Shown here: positions 47,293-58,283 of the stretch, piece after piece
Layout: every line of letters starts with the position of its first letter
Numbering within the stretch: position 1 is the stretch's first letter
Origin: Pseudomonas fluorescens
Lineage (GTDB): Bacteria; Pseudomonadota; Gammaproteobacteria; Pseudomonadales; Pseudomonadaceae
Direction: 5' to 3'
Assembly: GCF_019212185.1 (NCBI RefSeq)
Contig: NZ_CP078138.1
Coordinates: forward strand, 726,501 to 790,500
DNA length: 64,000 nt
The notes under the pieces: model-generated
The model's database searches: none
Seen by the model: only the letters and a program-made list of their open reading frames with translations
What the model was told of the DNA's origin: nothing
Made by a program: the position numbers and the translations under genes

Positions 47293-48207
47293 ATGGATGG
47301 TATTTTCCTGCAGCAACTGGTCAACGGCCTGACCCTCGGGTCGGTCTATGGCCTGATCGCCATCGGCTACACAATGGTCTATGGCATCATTGGCATGATC
47401 AACTTCGCCCACGGCGAGGTTTACATGATTTCCGCTTACCTCGCGGCAATCAGTCTGGCACTGCTGGCGTACTTCGGTATTGAATCCTTCCCGCTGTTGA
47501 TGCTCGGCACGCTGGTCTTCACCATTGTCGTCACCGGGGTGTATGGCTGGGTCATCGAGCGAATTGCCTACAAACCCCTGCGTAACTCGACCCGCCTGGC
47601 ACCGCTGATCAGTGCCATCGGTATTTCCCTGATCCTGCAAAACTATGCACAAATCAGCCAAGGCGCTCGCCAACAGGGTGTTCCGACGCTGCTGACCGGT
47701 GCATGGCGCGTGGATATCGGTGAAGGTTTCGTACAACTGACCTACACCAAGATCTTCATTCTGGTCGCTGCATTCGCCGGTATGGCGTTGCTGACCTACA
47801 TCATTAAGTACACCAAGCTCGGGCGCATGTGCCGGGCGACGCAACAAGACCGCAAGATGGCTTCGATCCTGGGCATCAACACCGACCGGGTGATTTCCTA
47901 CGTGTTCATCATCGGTGCCGCCATGGCGGCGTTGGCCGGTGTGCTGATCACCATGAACTACGGCACCTTCGACTTCTACGCAGGCTTCGTCATCGGCATC
48001 AAGGCTTTCACCGCCGCGGTATTGGGCGGCATCGGCTCGTTGCCCGGAGCGATGCTCGGCGGAATCATCCTGGGGATCTCCGAATCGCTGTTCTCCGGCC
48101 TGGTCAACTCCGACTACAAAGACGTGTTCAGCTTCTCGCTGCTCGTTCTTGTTCTGGTCTTTCGGCCTCAAGGCCTGCTTGGCCGTCCTCTTGTGTCGAA
48201 GGTGTAA
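47293..48207 (+). CDS. braD: Branched-chain amino-acid ABC transporter permease (LivH type)
   Basis: This 304-residue inner-membrane protein has about eight hydrophobic segments and the LivH family pattern LVNGLTLGSVYGLIAIGYTM near the start, the periplasmic-gate NFAHGEVYMISAYLAAI, and the cytoplasmic loop RATQQDRKMASILGINTDRV that docks to the ATPases. It pairs with BraE. Its ATG follows a hairpin; the next gene starts three bases after its stop codon, so braD and braE are tightly coupled. Confidence 0.95.
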   Translation: MDGIFLQQLVNGLTLGSVYGLIAIGYTMVYGIIGMINFAHGEVYMISAYLAAISLALLAYFGIESFPLLMLGTLVFTIVVTGVYGWVIERIAYKPLRNSTRLAPLISAIGISLILQNYAQISQGARQQGVPTLLTGAWRVDIGEGFVQLTYTKIFILVAAFAGMALLTYIIKYTKLGRMCRATQQDRKMASILGINTDRVISYVFIIGAAMAALAGVLITMNYGTFDFYAGFVIGIKAFTAAVLGGIGSLPGAMLGGIILGISESLFSGLVNSDYKDVFSFSLLVLVLVFRPQGLLGRPLVSKV

Positions 48208-48210
48208 GCG

Positions 48211-49518
48211 ATGTCTGCAACCCATAAGAAATCCATCGATATCAAACAAAGTGTGGTCGACGCGATTCTCGCCGGCCTGATTGCCCTCATCGTCTTCGGC
48301 CCGATTGTCGGGGTGGTGCTCGACGGCTACAGCTTCAATCTGGAACCGACGCGGGTGGCGTGGATCGTTGCCGTGGTCATGGCCGGGCGCTTTGCCCTGA
48401 GCCTGTTCCTGCAGACCAGCAAGGGCCGGCGGATTCTTGAAGGTTTCGAGTCCACCGGCTCTGGAGTACATGTGCTGGCGCCCGACTACAAGTCGCGCCT
48501 GCGCTGGATCATCCCGCTGATGATCGCGATTGCCGTGATCTTCCCGTTCTTCTCCAACTCCTACCTGCTGGGGGTGGTGATCCTCGGCTTGATCTACGTG
48601 TTGCTGGGACTGGGCTTGAACATTGTGGTCGGCCTGGCCGGCTTGCTCGACCTGGGTTACGTGGCGTTCTACGCCATCGGCGCTTACGGTCTGGCGCTGG
48701 GCTACCAGTATCTGGGTCTGGGCTTCTGGACAGTGCTGCCGCTGGCGGCAATCACTGCCGCGCTGGCCGGCTGCATACTCGGCTTCCCGGTGTTGCGCCT
48801 GCACGGTGACTACCTGGCAATCGTGACCTTGGGCTTCGGTGAAATCATCCGCCTGATCCTCAACAACTGGTTATCGCTCACCGGCGGTCCGAACGGTATG
48901 CCGGCGCCCTTGCCGACCTTCTTCGGCCTGGAGTTCGGCAAACGGGCGAAAGAGGGTGGAGTGCCGTTCCACGAGTTCTTCGGCATCGCCTATAACCCTG
49001 ATGTGAAGTACTACTTCATCTACGCCGTGCTGTTCCTGGTGGTGCTGGCCGTGCTGTACATCAAGCACCGCCTGACCCGTATGCCGGTCGGCCGTGCCTG
49101 GGAAGCTCTGCGTGAAGATGAAATCGCTTGCCGGTCCATGGGCCTGAACCATGTACTGGTGAAGCTCTCGGCATTCACCATCGGTGCTTCGACCGCAGGC
49201 CTGGCTGGGGTGTTCTTCGCCACCTACCAGGGCTTCGTCAACCCGACCTCGTTCACCTTCTTCGAATCGGCGCTGATCCTCGCGATCGTGGTGCTCGGCG
49301 GCATGGGCTCGACCATTGGCGTAGTGATCGCCGCGTTCGTCCTGACCGTTGCTCCAGAGTTGCTGCGTGGCTTCGCTGAGTACCGGGTGCTGCTGTTCGG
49401 CATTCTCATGGTGTTGATGATGATCTGGCGGCCACGCGGCCTGATCCGGATCAGCCGGACGGGCGTGACCCCGCGTAAAGGTGCCATAGCGTATGAAAGG
49501 GGGCAGGGCCATGAGTGA
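48211..49518 (+). CDS. braE: Branched-chain amino-acid ABC transporter permease (LivM type)
   Basis: The 435-residue protein is the second permease subunit. It carries an N-terminal extension of about 90 residues with two extra hydrophobic segments before the core (residues about 100-425), as in pseudomonad LivM proteins. The core shows GLNIVVGLAGLLDLGYVAFY and the ATPase-contact loop AWEALREDEIACRSMGLNHV. It overlaps braF by eight bases (ATGAGTGA), so translation is coupled. Twelve-odd hydrophobic segments are apparent in total. Confidence 0.95.
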   Translation: MSATHKKSIDIKQSVVDAILAGLIALIVFGPIVGVVLDGYSFNLEPTRVAWIVAVVMAGRFALSLFLQTSKGRRILEGFESTGSGVHVLAPDYKSRLRWIIPLMIAIAVIFPFFSNSYLLGVVILGLIYVLLGLGLNIVVGLAGLLDLGYVAFYAIGAYGLALGYQYLGLGFWTVLPLAAITAALAGCILGFPVLRLHGDYLAIVTLGFGEIIRLILNNWLSLTGGPNGMPAPLPTFFGLEFGKRAKEGGVPFHEFFGIAYNPDVKYYFIYAVLFLVVLAVLYIKHRLTRMPVGRAWEALREDEIACRSMGLNHVLVKLSAFTIGASTAGLAGVFFATYQGFVNPTSFTFFESALILAIVVLGGMGSTIGVVIAAFVLTVAPELLRGFAEYRVLLFGILMVLMMIWRPRGLIRISRTGVTPRKGAIAYERGQGHE

Positions 49519-50383
49519 AGTCGTACTCAGTGTAGAGAAGCTGATGATGCACTTCGGCGGTATCAAAGCCCTCAGTGACGTCAGTCTTAAAGTCCATCGC
49601 AACTCGATCTTCGCCCTGATCGGCCCCAACGGGGCCGGCAAGACCACGGTGTTCAACTGCCTGACCGGTTTCTACAAGGCGTCGGGTGGCAAGATCGAGC
49701 TCAACACCCGCGGCAAGCAAACCAATGTCATCCAACTGCTGGGCGAATCGTTCAAGGCGACCGACTTCGTTTCGCCGAAAAACTTCGCCTCACGCCTGTA
49801 CTACAAAATGTTCGGCGGCACCCACCTGGTGAACCGCGCCGGCCTGGCCCGAACCTTCCAGAACATTCGCCTGTTCAAGGAAATGTCGGTGCTGGAAAAC
49901 CTGCTGGTGGCCCAGCACATGTGGGTCAACCGCAACATGTTGGCCGGCATCCTCAATACCAAGGGCTATCGCAAGGCTGAGAGCGATGCGCTGGACTGCG
50001 CATTCTATTGGCTGGAGGTGGTCGATCTGGTGGACTGCGCCAACCGTCTGGCTGGCGAATTGTCCTACGGCCAACAGCGGCGCCTGGAAATTGCCCGGGC
50101 CATGTGCACTCGGCCGCAAATCATTTGCCTCGACGAGCCGGCTGCCGGCCTCAACCCGCAGGAAACCGAAGCGCTGAGCGCGATGATCCGGGTACTGCGC
50201 GATGAGCACGATCTGACCGTGGTACTGATCGAACACGACATGGGCATGGTAATGAGCATCTCTGACCACATTGTGGTGCTGGACCACGGCAACGTGATCG
50301 CCGAAGGCGGACCCGAAGCGATTCGTAGCGATCCGAAAGTGATCGCCGCCTACCTGGGTGCTGACGAGGAGGAGGTGGTATGA
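49511..50383 (+). CDS. braF: Branched-chain amino-acid ABC transporter ATP-binding protein (LivG type)
   Basis: This 290-residue peripheral ATPase has Walker A GPNGAGKTT (near residue 43), the signature LSYGQQRRLEIARAM, Walker B IICLDEPAAGL, and the H-loop IEHDMG. An insertion around residues 70-115 after Walker A is typical of LivG. Translation starts at the ATG at 49511, with GGGGGCAGGG upstream; the in-frame ATG at 49493 lies inside braE and is less likely. It overlaps braG by four bases (ATGA). Confidence 0.96.
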   Translation: MSEVVLSVEKLMMHFGGIKALSDVSLKVHRNSIFALIGPNGAGKTTVFNCLTGFYKASGGKIELNTRGKQTNVIQLLGESFKATDFVSPKNFASRLYYKMFGGTHLVNRAGLARTFQNIRLFKEMSVLENLLVAQHMWVNRNMLAGILNTKGYRKAESDALDCAFYWLEVVDLVDCANRLAGELSYGQQRRLEIARAMCTRPQIICLDEPAAGLNPQETEALSAMIRVLRDEHDLTVVLIEHDMGMVMSISDHIVVLDHGNVIAEGGPEAIRSDPKVIAAYLGADEEEVV

Positions 50384-51096
50384 GCCAGCCGATCCTCGAA
50401 CTTAAGGAGCTGGACGTGTTCTACGGACCGATCCAGGCCCTGAAGAAAGTCTCGCTGCACATCAATGAGGGTGAAACCGTCAGCCTGATCGGCTCCAACG
50501 GCGCCGGCAAGTCGACGCTTTTGATGTCGATCTTCGGCCAGCCGCGCGCCGCCGATGGGCAGATCATTTACCAGGGTGTGGACATTACCCACAAGTCGTC
50601 GCACTACATTGCCTCCAACGGCATTGCCCAATCGCCGGAAGGGCGGCGGGTTTTCCCTGACATGACCGTTGAGGAGAACCTGCAGATGGGCACTATCCCC
50701 ATCGGCGACAAGTACGCGGCCGAAGACATGCAGCGCATGTTCGAGCTGTTTCCGCGGCTCAAGGAACGGCGTAACCAGCGAGCCATGACCATGTCCGGTG
50801 GCGAGCAGCAGATGCTGGCCATCGCCCGGGCGCTGATGAGCCGTCCCAAGCTGCTGCTGCTCGATGAGCCGAGCCTGGGGCTGGCGCCGATCGTGGTGAA
50901 GCAGATCTTCGCCACCCTGCGGGAGCTGGCGAGCACCGGCATGACCATTTTTTTGGTCGAGCAGAACGCCAACCACGCGCTGCGCTTGTCGGATCGCGCC
51001 TATGTGATGGTGAACGGGCAGATTCGTCTGACCGGCACTGGCAAAGAGCTGTTGGTAAACGAGGAGGTGCGTAACGCCTATTTGGGCGGGCACTGA
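50380..51096 (+). CDS. braG: Branched-chain amino-acid ABC transporter ATP-binding protein (LivF type)
   Basis: The 238-residue protein is the second ATPase of the importer, with Walker A GSNGAGKST, the Q-loop, the signature MSGGEQQMLAIARAL, Walker B LLLLDEPSLGLAP, and H-loop VEQNANHAL. It starts at an ATG overlapping the braF stop codon. It ends the five-gene importer operon; a hairpin with a T-run follows 18 bases downstream. Confidence 0.96.
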   Translation: MSQPILELKELDVFYGPIQALKKVSLHINEGETVSLIGSNGAGKSTLLMSIFGQPRAADGQIIYQGVDITHKSSHYIASNGIAQSPEGRRVFPDMTVEENLQMGTIPIGDKYAAEDMQRMFELFPRLKERRNQRAMTMSGGEQQMLAIARALMSRPKLLLLDEPSLGLAPIVVKQIFATLRELASTGMTIFLVEQNANHALRLSDRAYVMVNGQIRLTGTGKELLVNEEVRNAYLGGH

Positions 51097-52602
<1,506 letters not shown>

Positions 52603-52609
52603 GTAGTCC

Positions 52610-53743
52610 TCAGGCGCAGTAGGCGGCCAGTCCGGCGTAGCAGGTCGCCAGGTGGTAAGGCGTGGTCGAAGGCATGTCCTGGCGACTGACCACGCCTTGG
52701 GTATCGAGGCATTCGTACCAACCATCACTGTGCAGGAAGCGTTGCTGCAAGGCCGTCAATTGGCGCAGCAGCGCCGCCTGGCTGTGCGGACGCAGTGTCA
52801 GCGCACGCAGGTACTCGGCCTGGGCCCAGATGCGCTGGGTGGCATCGCGTGGCGCTTCGGCCTGATCCAGTTCCAGCATGGCGGCGACCGCACCAGTCTG
52901 CGGATCGACGCCTCGTTGTTCGGTGAAGGCAAACGCGCCGGTCAACGAAGCGTGTAACGGCGATCCCTGAAGGGTGGTCGACGAATCCAGGAGGAAAAAC
53001 CATTCGAACTGGTGACCGGGCTCGAACCAGTTATCCACAGCTCCCAGCGGTTTCTCCATCATCACCCCGTGTCTTGGGTCGATGAAGTGTTTGTGCATCG
53101 CTGCGCACAGCGCGTTCAGCGCATCGCTGACCGGAGCGTCATCGCGTACTGCGAGGGTCGCGAGGAAGGCTTCGGCCAAATGCATCAGCGGATTTTGCAG
53201 AGGTCCCGAGTTCAATGACGACCAGTCGCGATCAAGGCTGGCTTCGTACAGACCGTCATCCGTGGCAAAGCGCTGGGCAATCACTTCCAGGGCGGCATTA
53301 AGTACGGACTCCACCAGCGGCTCCTTGACCCTGGACCAGTAGTGAGCGCAGGCAAAGAGGATGAAGGCGTGGGTGTAGAGGTCTTTACGGGTGTCGAGCG
53401 GTGCGCCCTGGGCATCGATGCTGTAGAACCAGCCGCCATGCTCGGCGTCGTGGAAATGCCGTTGCAGTGAGCGGAACAACGCCGCCGCCCGCTCCTCGGC
53501 ACCTGTCACTTCGCCGATCAGGCTGGCGAACAGGTACAGCTGGCGCGCGCAGGCCATCGCCCGGTAGCGTTGTGGCGGCAAGGGTTGTTGCGCGGCGTTC
53601 AGCGCTTCGTAGGGCAGCGCCATGTCGGCATTCCAGCCCGGACCTTGCCACAGCGGCACGATGACCTGCCGGAAATGCGCTTGCACCGTGGCAAACAGAG
53701 CGGTCAGTTCAGGCTGGGGGGCAGAGCGGGGAGCATGGGGCAT
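52610..53743 (-). CDS. AGE family epimerase/isomerase
   Basis: The 377-residue protein has the (alpha/alpha)6-barrel pattern of N-acylglucosamine 2-epimerase and aldose-ketose isomerases such as YihS, with tryptophan- and histidine-rich segments: PGWNADMALPYEALNAAQQP, AEHGGWFYSIDAQGAPLDTR, WFEPGHQFEWFFLLDS and DGWYECLDTQG. The histidine in GHQFEW and the preceding acidic residues are probably catalytic. The substrate (a hexose or a mannose/fructose-type sugar) is inferred from the family. It ends seven bases past the SDR gene stop on the opposite strand, so the two converge. Confidence 0.82.
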   Translation of the reverse strand: MPHAPRSAPQPELTALFATVQAHFRQVIVPLWQGPGWNADMALPYEALNAAQQPLPPQRYRAMACARQLYLFASLIGEVTGAEERAAALFRSLQRHFHDAEHGGWFYSIDAQGAPLDTRKDLYTHAFILFACAHYWSRVKEPLVESVLNAALEVIAQRFATDDGLYEASLDRDWSSLNSGPLQNPLMHLAEAFLATLAVRDDAPVSDALNALCAAMHKHFIDPRHGVMMEKPLGAVDNWFEPGHQFEWFFLLDSSTTLQGSPLHASLTGAFAFTEQRGVDPQTGAVAAMLELDQAEAPRDATQRIWAQAEYLRALTLRPHSQAALLRQLTALQQRFLHSDGWYECLDTQGVVSRQDMPSTTPYHLATCYAGLAAYCA

Positions 53744-53873
53744 TGGCGGGCGTCGTCACGGCGGTAATGGTTGCGCGACATGGTAGCAGAGGAGCACAAG
53801 GTGCAAGCGGCAAGCCACAAGTTAATGCGCAGCCGCGTTGGCTCCTGATCGTGCTTGCAGCTTGCCACTGCTC

Positions 53874-54446
53874 TTATCCCACCATAAGCCAGGCGCCCAT
53901 GCCGGCCGACACTGCCCCGGCTACCCGCACTAGCGGCGCAGCGGCTTGCGGCAATACCCGCACAAGCCCATAACCGGCTGCGTGCAAAGCCGCAGTGGCG
54001 AGGACGAAACCGGCGGCGTAGGTCCAGGGGCTCGACATGTCGGGCAGTTCCAGGCCATGGGCCACGCCATGGAACAGGGCGAACAGCGCTGTCGCCGTGA
54101 CCGCCAGGCTTAGCGGTGGGCGTACGGCGAGCGCCACGGCCAGGCCCAGTGCCAGCACTGAGGCGGCTATTCCGCTTTCCAGCGCCGGCAGCTCCAGGCC
54201 CTCGAAGCCCAGCACGCCGCCCAGCAGCATGGTGCCGACGAAGGTGCAGGGCAGCGCCCAGCGTGCGGTGCCCTGTTGCTGGGCGGCCCACAAGCCGACG
54301 GCGAGCATGGCCAGCAGGTGGTCGAGGCCGCCGATCGGGTGGCTGATGCCGGCCAGCAGGCCATTATCACCGTGCCCCGGATGAGCGAAGGCCAGGGCCG
54401 GAGTGAGCAGTAGTGCCGCAGCGGCGAAAAGGCGATGAAGTGTCAT
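53874..54446 (-). CDS. ureJ: HupE/UreJ family nickel-related membrane protein
   Basis: The 190-residue protein begins with a signal-like hydrophobic segment and then the His-rich HPGHGDNGLLAGISHPIGGLDHLLA, the HupE/UreJ signature, followed by about five membrane segments. HupE proteins import or pass on Ni2+ for metallocentre assembly. It is 37 bases downstream of ureG on the same strand, making it the last gene of ureE-F-G-J, so it should supply nickel to the urease maturation complex. Confidence 0.85.
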   Translation of the reverse strand: MTLHRLFAAAALLLTPALAFAHPGHGDNGLLAGISHPIGGLDHLLAMLAVGLWAAQQQGTARWALPCTFVGTMLLGGVLGFEGLELPALESGIAASVLALGLAVALAVRPPLSLAVTATALFALFHGVAHGLELPDMSSPWTYAAGFVLATAALHAAGYGLVRVLPQAAAPLVRVAGAVSAGMGAWLMVG

Positions 54447-54483
54447 GAATAAGCGTCCTTGTTGAGTGGCTTGTGGATAAGTG

Positions 54484-55098
<615 letters not shown>

Positions 55099-55107
55099 GT
55101 GCTTCTC

Positions 55108-55782
55108 CTAGGAACGAAACAGGCGGCTGTACTGGCGCTCATGGGCCATGCACGCCAGGGACAGGCCGAAAGCGGCGCTGCCGCAGTGTTGGGGATCAAT
55201 CGTCGAGGCATCCTGCTGGGCCTGTTGCAGCAGCGGCAGCAGTTCACTGGTCAGGCGCTGTGCGGCCTGCTGGCCCAGCGGCAAGGTTTTCATCAGCACC
55301 GCCAACTGGTTTTCCAGCCAGCTCCACAGCCAGGCAGCCAGGGCGTCCTGCGGGCTGATGTGCCAGACACGGGCGGCCAGGGCCCAAGCCAGGGCCAGGT
55401 GCGGTTCGGGATTTTGCTCAAGGAAAGCGCGGGCGCTGGCGTCCAGTTCCGGCAAGCCATTGAGCAGTTGTTGCAGGGAGTAACCCATCTGCCGGCTCTC
55501 CTGATGCAACTCGCGGGTTTCTCGACTGGCGCGGTGCTGTTCGCAGTGCTGGCTTAACAGCGGCCAGTCGTCCTCGGCGGCGGCGCGACAATGGGCGAGC
55601 AGCAAAGGCGCTTCGAAGCGAGCGAGGTTGAGCAGCAACTGGTCGCTGATCCAGCGCCTTGCCGTCCCGGGATCGCAGACGCGGCCGTTATCCACAGCCA
55701 TTTCCAGGCCCTGAGAGTAGCTGTAGCCACCAATCGGCAGCTGCGGGCTGGCCAGGCGCAGCAGGGCCCATGCCGGATTCAC
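55108..55782 (-). CDS. ureF: Urease accessory protein UreF
   Basis: UreF is the all-helical, dimeric scaffold that acts as a gate and activator in the UreD-F-G assembly complex. The 224-residue protein has the UreF start NPAWALLRLASPQLPIGGYS, the conserved LPIGGYSYSQG loop, and the middle RETRELHQESRQMGYSLQQL. The start is a GTG at 55782 that overlaps the ureE stop codon by two bases (TGTGAAT on the minus strand). The C-terminus (FGLSLACMAHERQYSRLFRS) includes the typical conserved arginine residues. Confidence 0.94.
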   Translation of the reverse strand: MNPAWALLRLASPQLPIGGYSYSQGLEMAVDNGRVCDPGTARRWISDQLLLNLARFEAPLLLAHCRAAAEDDWPLLSQHCEQHRASRETRELHQESRQMGYSLQQLLNGLPELDASARAFLEQNPEPHLALAWALAARVWHISPQDALAAWLWSWLENQLAVLMKTLPLGQQAAQRLTSELLPLLQQAQQDASTIDPQHCGSAAFGLSLACMAHERQYSRLFRS

Positions 55783-56279
55783 AAGCGCACGCCAAACTGG
55801 TGCAGCTTCGGCGCGTAGTTGAAGTCTTCGTCGCCGTGTCGCGAATGATGATGGCCACCGCCGTAGGCGCCATGCTCAGGCTGGAACCCGGCCTCGATGC
55901 GTTCGGTGCGGGCGCCCAGTTGCTCGAGCATCGCCTGCAGGACGTAGTCGTCGAGCAGGCGCAGCCAGCCATCACCCACTTGCAGGGCGACATGCCGGTT
56001 GCCCAAGTGGTACGCGGCGCGTGTCAGTTCGAAGGCATTGGCGCAGGTGACGTGCAGCAGTTGTTCGGGGCGCGCGCAAACGCGCACGATGCGTCCGTCC
56101 TCTGCTTGCAGGCACTCGCCGTCGTAGAGCGGTGGTTGACCACGTTCGAGGAACAGACCGACGTCTTCGCCGTCGACACTGAAACAGCGCAGGCGGCTTT
56201 TGCTGCGGGCTTCAAAGCTCAGCAGCAGCTCTGCGGTCCAAAGGGGTTGTGGGGCGATTCGGCGACGGATTACCAGCAT
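55779..56279 (-). CDS. ureE: Urease accessory protein UreE
   Basis: UreE is a dimeric nickel metallochaperone that hands Ni2+ to UreG. The 166-residue protein has the N-terminal domain (LVIRRRIAPQPLWTAELLLS), the central nickel-binding AYHLGNRHVALQV, and a His-containing C-terminus GGGHHHSRHGDEDFNYAP. The His tail is short compared with Klebsiella. The ATG at 56279 is preceded by GGAAG and gives a normal length; an in-frame ATG at 56387 would add a hydrophobic extension. It is the first gene of the ureE-F-G-J unit. Confidence 0.93.
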   Translation of the reverse strand: MLVIRRRIAPQPLWTAELLLSFEARSKSRLRCFSVDGEDVGLFLERGQPPLYDGECLQAEDGRIVRVCARPEQLLHVTCANAFELTRAAYHLGNRHVALQVGDGWLRLLDDYVLQAMLEQLGARTERIEAGFQPEHGAYGGGHHHSRHGDEDFNYAPKLHQFGVRL

Positions 56280-56612
56280 CAGGCAGCTTCCAGCGATGAG
56301 CAATAAGCACGCTAGAGCAAGGGGCTTGCCAACCCGCTCGGGTGTAGGAAAGTCCTGTAGGTATTGGCTATGTGCCAGGCGAGCCATGGACTACAGGTTG
56401 CGAAATGTTTCATTGTGGTGCGTGCGCAATGTTTATTGCGCCGAAACCGTGCGTCGTGTAGACGCCGGAAAAACGCACGGGAAATCAACAACTTGTTGTT
56501 CCATGCCTGATTTAAGGACTAGTCCTACAGGAATGACGGATCGGGCGTACATGTGCTTACTTTGCAGGCCACTAGGATGCCGCCCCGTGTTTAATCCGCG
56601 ACGGTATCCGTT
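56280..56612. other. Gene-free gap between ureE and the NlpC/P60 gene
   Basis: No gene was seen. It must contain the promoters of the divergent ureE and NlpC/P60 genes, but I could not fix them. A perfect GCGCAAT/ATTGCGC hairpin with a GTTT loop lies at 56424-56441. Confidence 0.4.
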
Positions 56613-57131
56613 ATGTGCAGGGTATTTACATTTTTAGTGCTTATTAGTCTGCTGCTCCTTACTTCAGCGGCCTGGGCCAATCTCGACTCGCGCAGCCTCA
56701 CCCCAAAACCATTCGGCTCGGCGTTGCAGGCTGTGCCGCAGCCGTCCATCGAGAACGTTGTCGACCGTGCCCACCAACTCTTGGGCACGCCTTACAAATG
56801 GGGTGGCGCGACTCAGGCGCAAGGATTCGATTGCAGCGGTTTGCTGGTGTATCTGTTCAAGACCGAGGCCAATCTCCAACTGCCACGCACCACCGGGGCG
56901 ATGCAACGTTCCAGTGCGGCAACCATCAAGCGCGGTGCCCTGAAACCGGGCGACGCGGTGTTTTTCAAGGGCAACGGGCGTCAGCAAATCAACCATGTGG
57001 GACTTTATGTAGGCGAGGGCAAGTTCATTCACTCGCCGCGCACAGGCAAGAACACCCGTATCGACTCATTGACCAACAGTTACTGGAAGAAAAACTTCAC
57101 CTTCGGCAAGCGTTTTCACGCGGTGCGGTGA
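56613..57131 (+). CDS. Secreted NlpC/P60 cysteine peptidase (peptidoglycan hydrolase)
   Basis: The 172-residue protein has a cleavable signal peptide (FLVLISLLLLTSAAWA) and a C-terminal NlpC/P60 domain with catalytic C74 (GFDCSGLLVYLF), H128 (INHVGLYVGEG) and the third polar residue H140 (FIHSPRTG). Such enzymes cut D-gamma-glutamyl-meso-diaminopimelate bonds in peptidoglycan. It could act in cell-wall remodelling or, if exported, against competitors; the neighbourhood has no immunity-like gene. There is no lipobox, and the ribosome-binding site before 56613 is weak. Confidence 0.88.
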   Translation: MCRVFTFLVLISLLLLTSAAWANLDSRSLTPKPFGSALQAVPQPSIENVVDRAHQLLGTPYKWGGATQAQGFDCSGLLVYLFKTEANLQLPRTTGAMQRSSAATIKRGALKPGDAVFFKGNGRQQINHVGLYVGEGKFIHSPRTGKNTRIDSLTNSYWKKNFTFGKRFHAVR

Positions 57132-57136
57132 TTGGG

Positions 57137-57769
57137 CTATTCGGTACTGCCCAATCCCTGCCAGTGCTTGAGGCCGATGAAAATGAAGCGCAACTGCTGG
57201 GTGATCTTCGCCTGCGGGGTCAGATGCTCGGGCAGCGCCTCGGCGGGCGGATCGATGATATCGGGCAGGGTAGCGAACACACTTTTGACGATCAGGTCGG
57301 CGATCACTGACAAGCCGGCCAGGTCCAGGTGCTGCAACTTGGGCATCAACGACAGGTCGGCAGCCAGGTCCGCGCTGATGTTCTCGCGCAATTGACCGAT
57401 GGCCTGCCGTACCGGCAAAGAACCGCCGTATTGCTCGCGGGCGAGGAACAGAAACTGCGAACGGTTGGCGGCGACCACGTCGAGGAAGATCCGAACCGAA
57501 GCGTCGATGATGCCGCCCATGACGAATTCGTTGTGGCGTACCAGGCGAATGGTTTCACGGAAGGTCTGGCCGACCTCGCTGACCAGTTCCAGGCCCAGTT
57601 GATCCATATCGGCGAAGTGACGGTAGAACCCGGTGGGGACAATCCCGGCGGTTTTCGCCACTTCACGCAGGCTCAGGCTGCCAAACCCCCGGCCACACTC
57701 CATCAGATGGCGAGCGGCGTCCATCAGGGCGTGGCGGGTCTGTTGTTTCTGTTCGGCGCGGGGCGGCAT
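57137..57769 (-). CDS. desT: TetR-family fatty-acid regulator, DesT type
   Basis: This 210-residue repressor has the helix-turn-helix LSLREVAKTAGIVPTGFYRH at about residues 33-52, followed by the nine-helix ligand domain. The sequence resembles DesT of P. aeruginosa (PA4890), which senses the ratio of saturated to unsaturated acyl-CoA and controls desCB. In P. aeruginosa desT adjoins ureE and the desaturase operon; here the next genes are an NlpC/P60 gene and a small repeat protein, so the target operon is not adjacent. The start MPPRAEQKQQTRHALMDAAR agrees with the family. It lies only five bases from the convergent NlpC gene stop. Confidence 0.85.
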   Translation of the reverse strand: MPPRAEQKQQTRHALMDAARHLMECGRGFGSLSLREVAKTAGIVPTGFYRHFADMDQLGLELVSEVGQTFRETIRLVRHNEFVMGGIIDASVRIFLDVVAANRSQFLFLAREQYGGSLPVRQAIGQLRENISADLAADLSLMPKLQHLDLAGLSVIADLIVKSVFATLPDIIDPPAEALPEHLTPQAKITQQLRFIFIGLKHWQGLGSTE

Positions 57770-57894
57770 CGGGTGGCTGACTTCTAATCAGGGACGGCGG
57801 CGCACTCTAGCAAATCGGCTTCGCTGGCGTCGAACTGGCATTGGCAGGTGCAGGCGAGAAGGGTGTCGCGGGGAAATGCATGGTTTACAAAGTC

Positions 57895-57925
57895 AAAGCC
57901 CGACTCCAGGGAGTCGGGCTTTTTT
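57895..57925. terminator. Bidirectional terminator downstream of the repeat-protein gene
   Basis: AAAGCCCGACTC pairs with GAGTCGGGCTTT around a 4-base loop, with a T-run to the right. It is 17 bases past the stop codon of the minus-strand gene. Confidence 0.82.
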
Positions 57926-57941
57926 CCAGGCCACCATGGGC

Positions 57942-58283
57942 TCAGCTCACAGTGCTGTTGCGGTCGATCACACGGTCACCACCACCTTCGGCAACCACCT
58001 GACCTTGTGGGGTACGGTCATAGCCGTCTTCAACCAGACCTTTTTCTTCCAGGCGATCACGACCACCTTCGGCAATGGTCTGGCCTTGTGGAGTGCGGTC
58101 GAAGCCATCTGCGGCTACTTTGTTGCGTTCCAGCAGACGGTCAGAACCACCTTCGGCAACGGTCTGGCTGAACACCGAGTGTTCGGCTTTGACTTGCGGG
58201 GTTGCTTGCTCGGCGGCGGGCAGGGCAAATGCGTTGGCGGCAAGGATCGAGAGGGTCAGGCTCAGCAGTAATTGGCGTTTCAT
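57942..58283 (-). CDS. Small secreted protein of tandem 26-27-residue repeats
   Basis: The 113-residue precursor has a signal peptide (LLLSLTLSILAANAFA, cleavage near residue 20) and two and a half tandem repeats: residues 42-68, 70-95 and 97-113, each beginning VAEGGSDRLLERN-like and ending DGFDRTPQGQ-like. Conserved glycine, Asp-Arg and Gly-x-Asp-Arg positions suggest a beta-type or ligand-binding repeat. I recall related pseudomonad proteins being labelled phage infection protein, but that name gives no function and I cannot confirm it. The ATG at 58283 has GGAGCAC upstream. The upstream 390 bases contain no further gene. Confidence 0.75.
   Translation of the reverse strand: MKRQLLLSLTLSILAANAFALPAAEQATPQVKAEHSVFSQTVAEGGSDRLLERNKVAADGFDRTPQGQTIAEGGRDRLEEKGLVEDGYDRTPQGQVVAEGGGDRVIDRNSTVS

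Noticed and set aside
47239..48804. A 521-codon minus-strand frame opposite braD and braE.
   Set aside because: It has Q/H/D-rich shadow composition and no recognisable domain, and it covers two well-supported permease genes.
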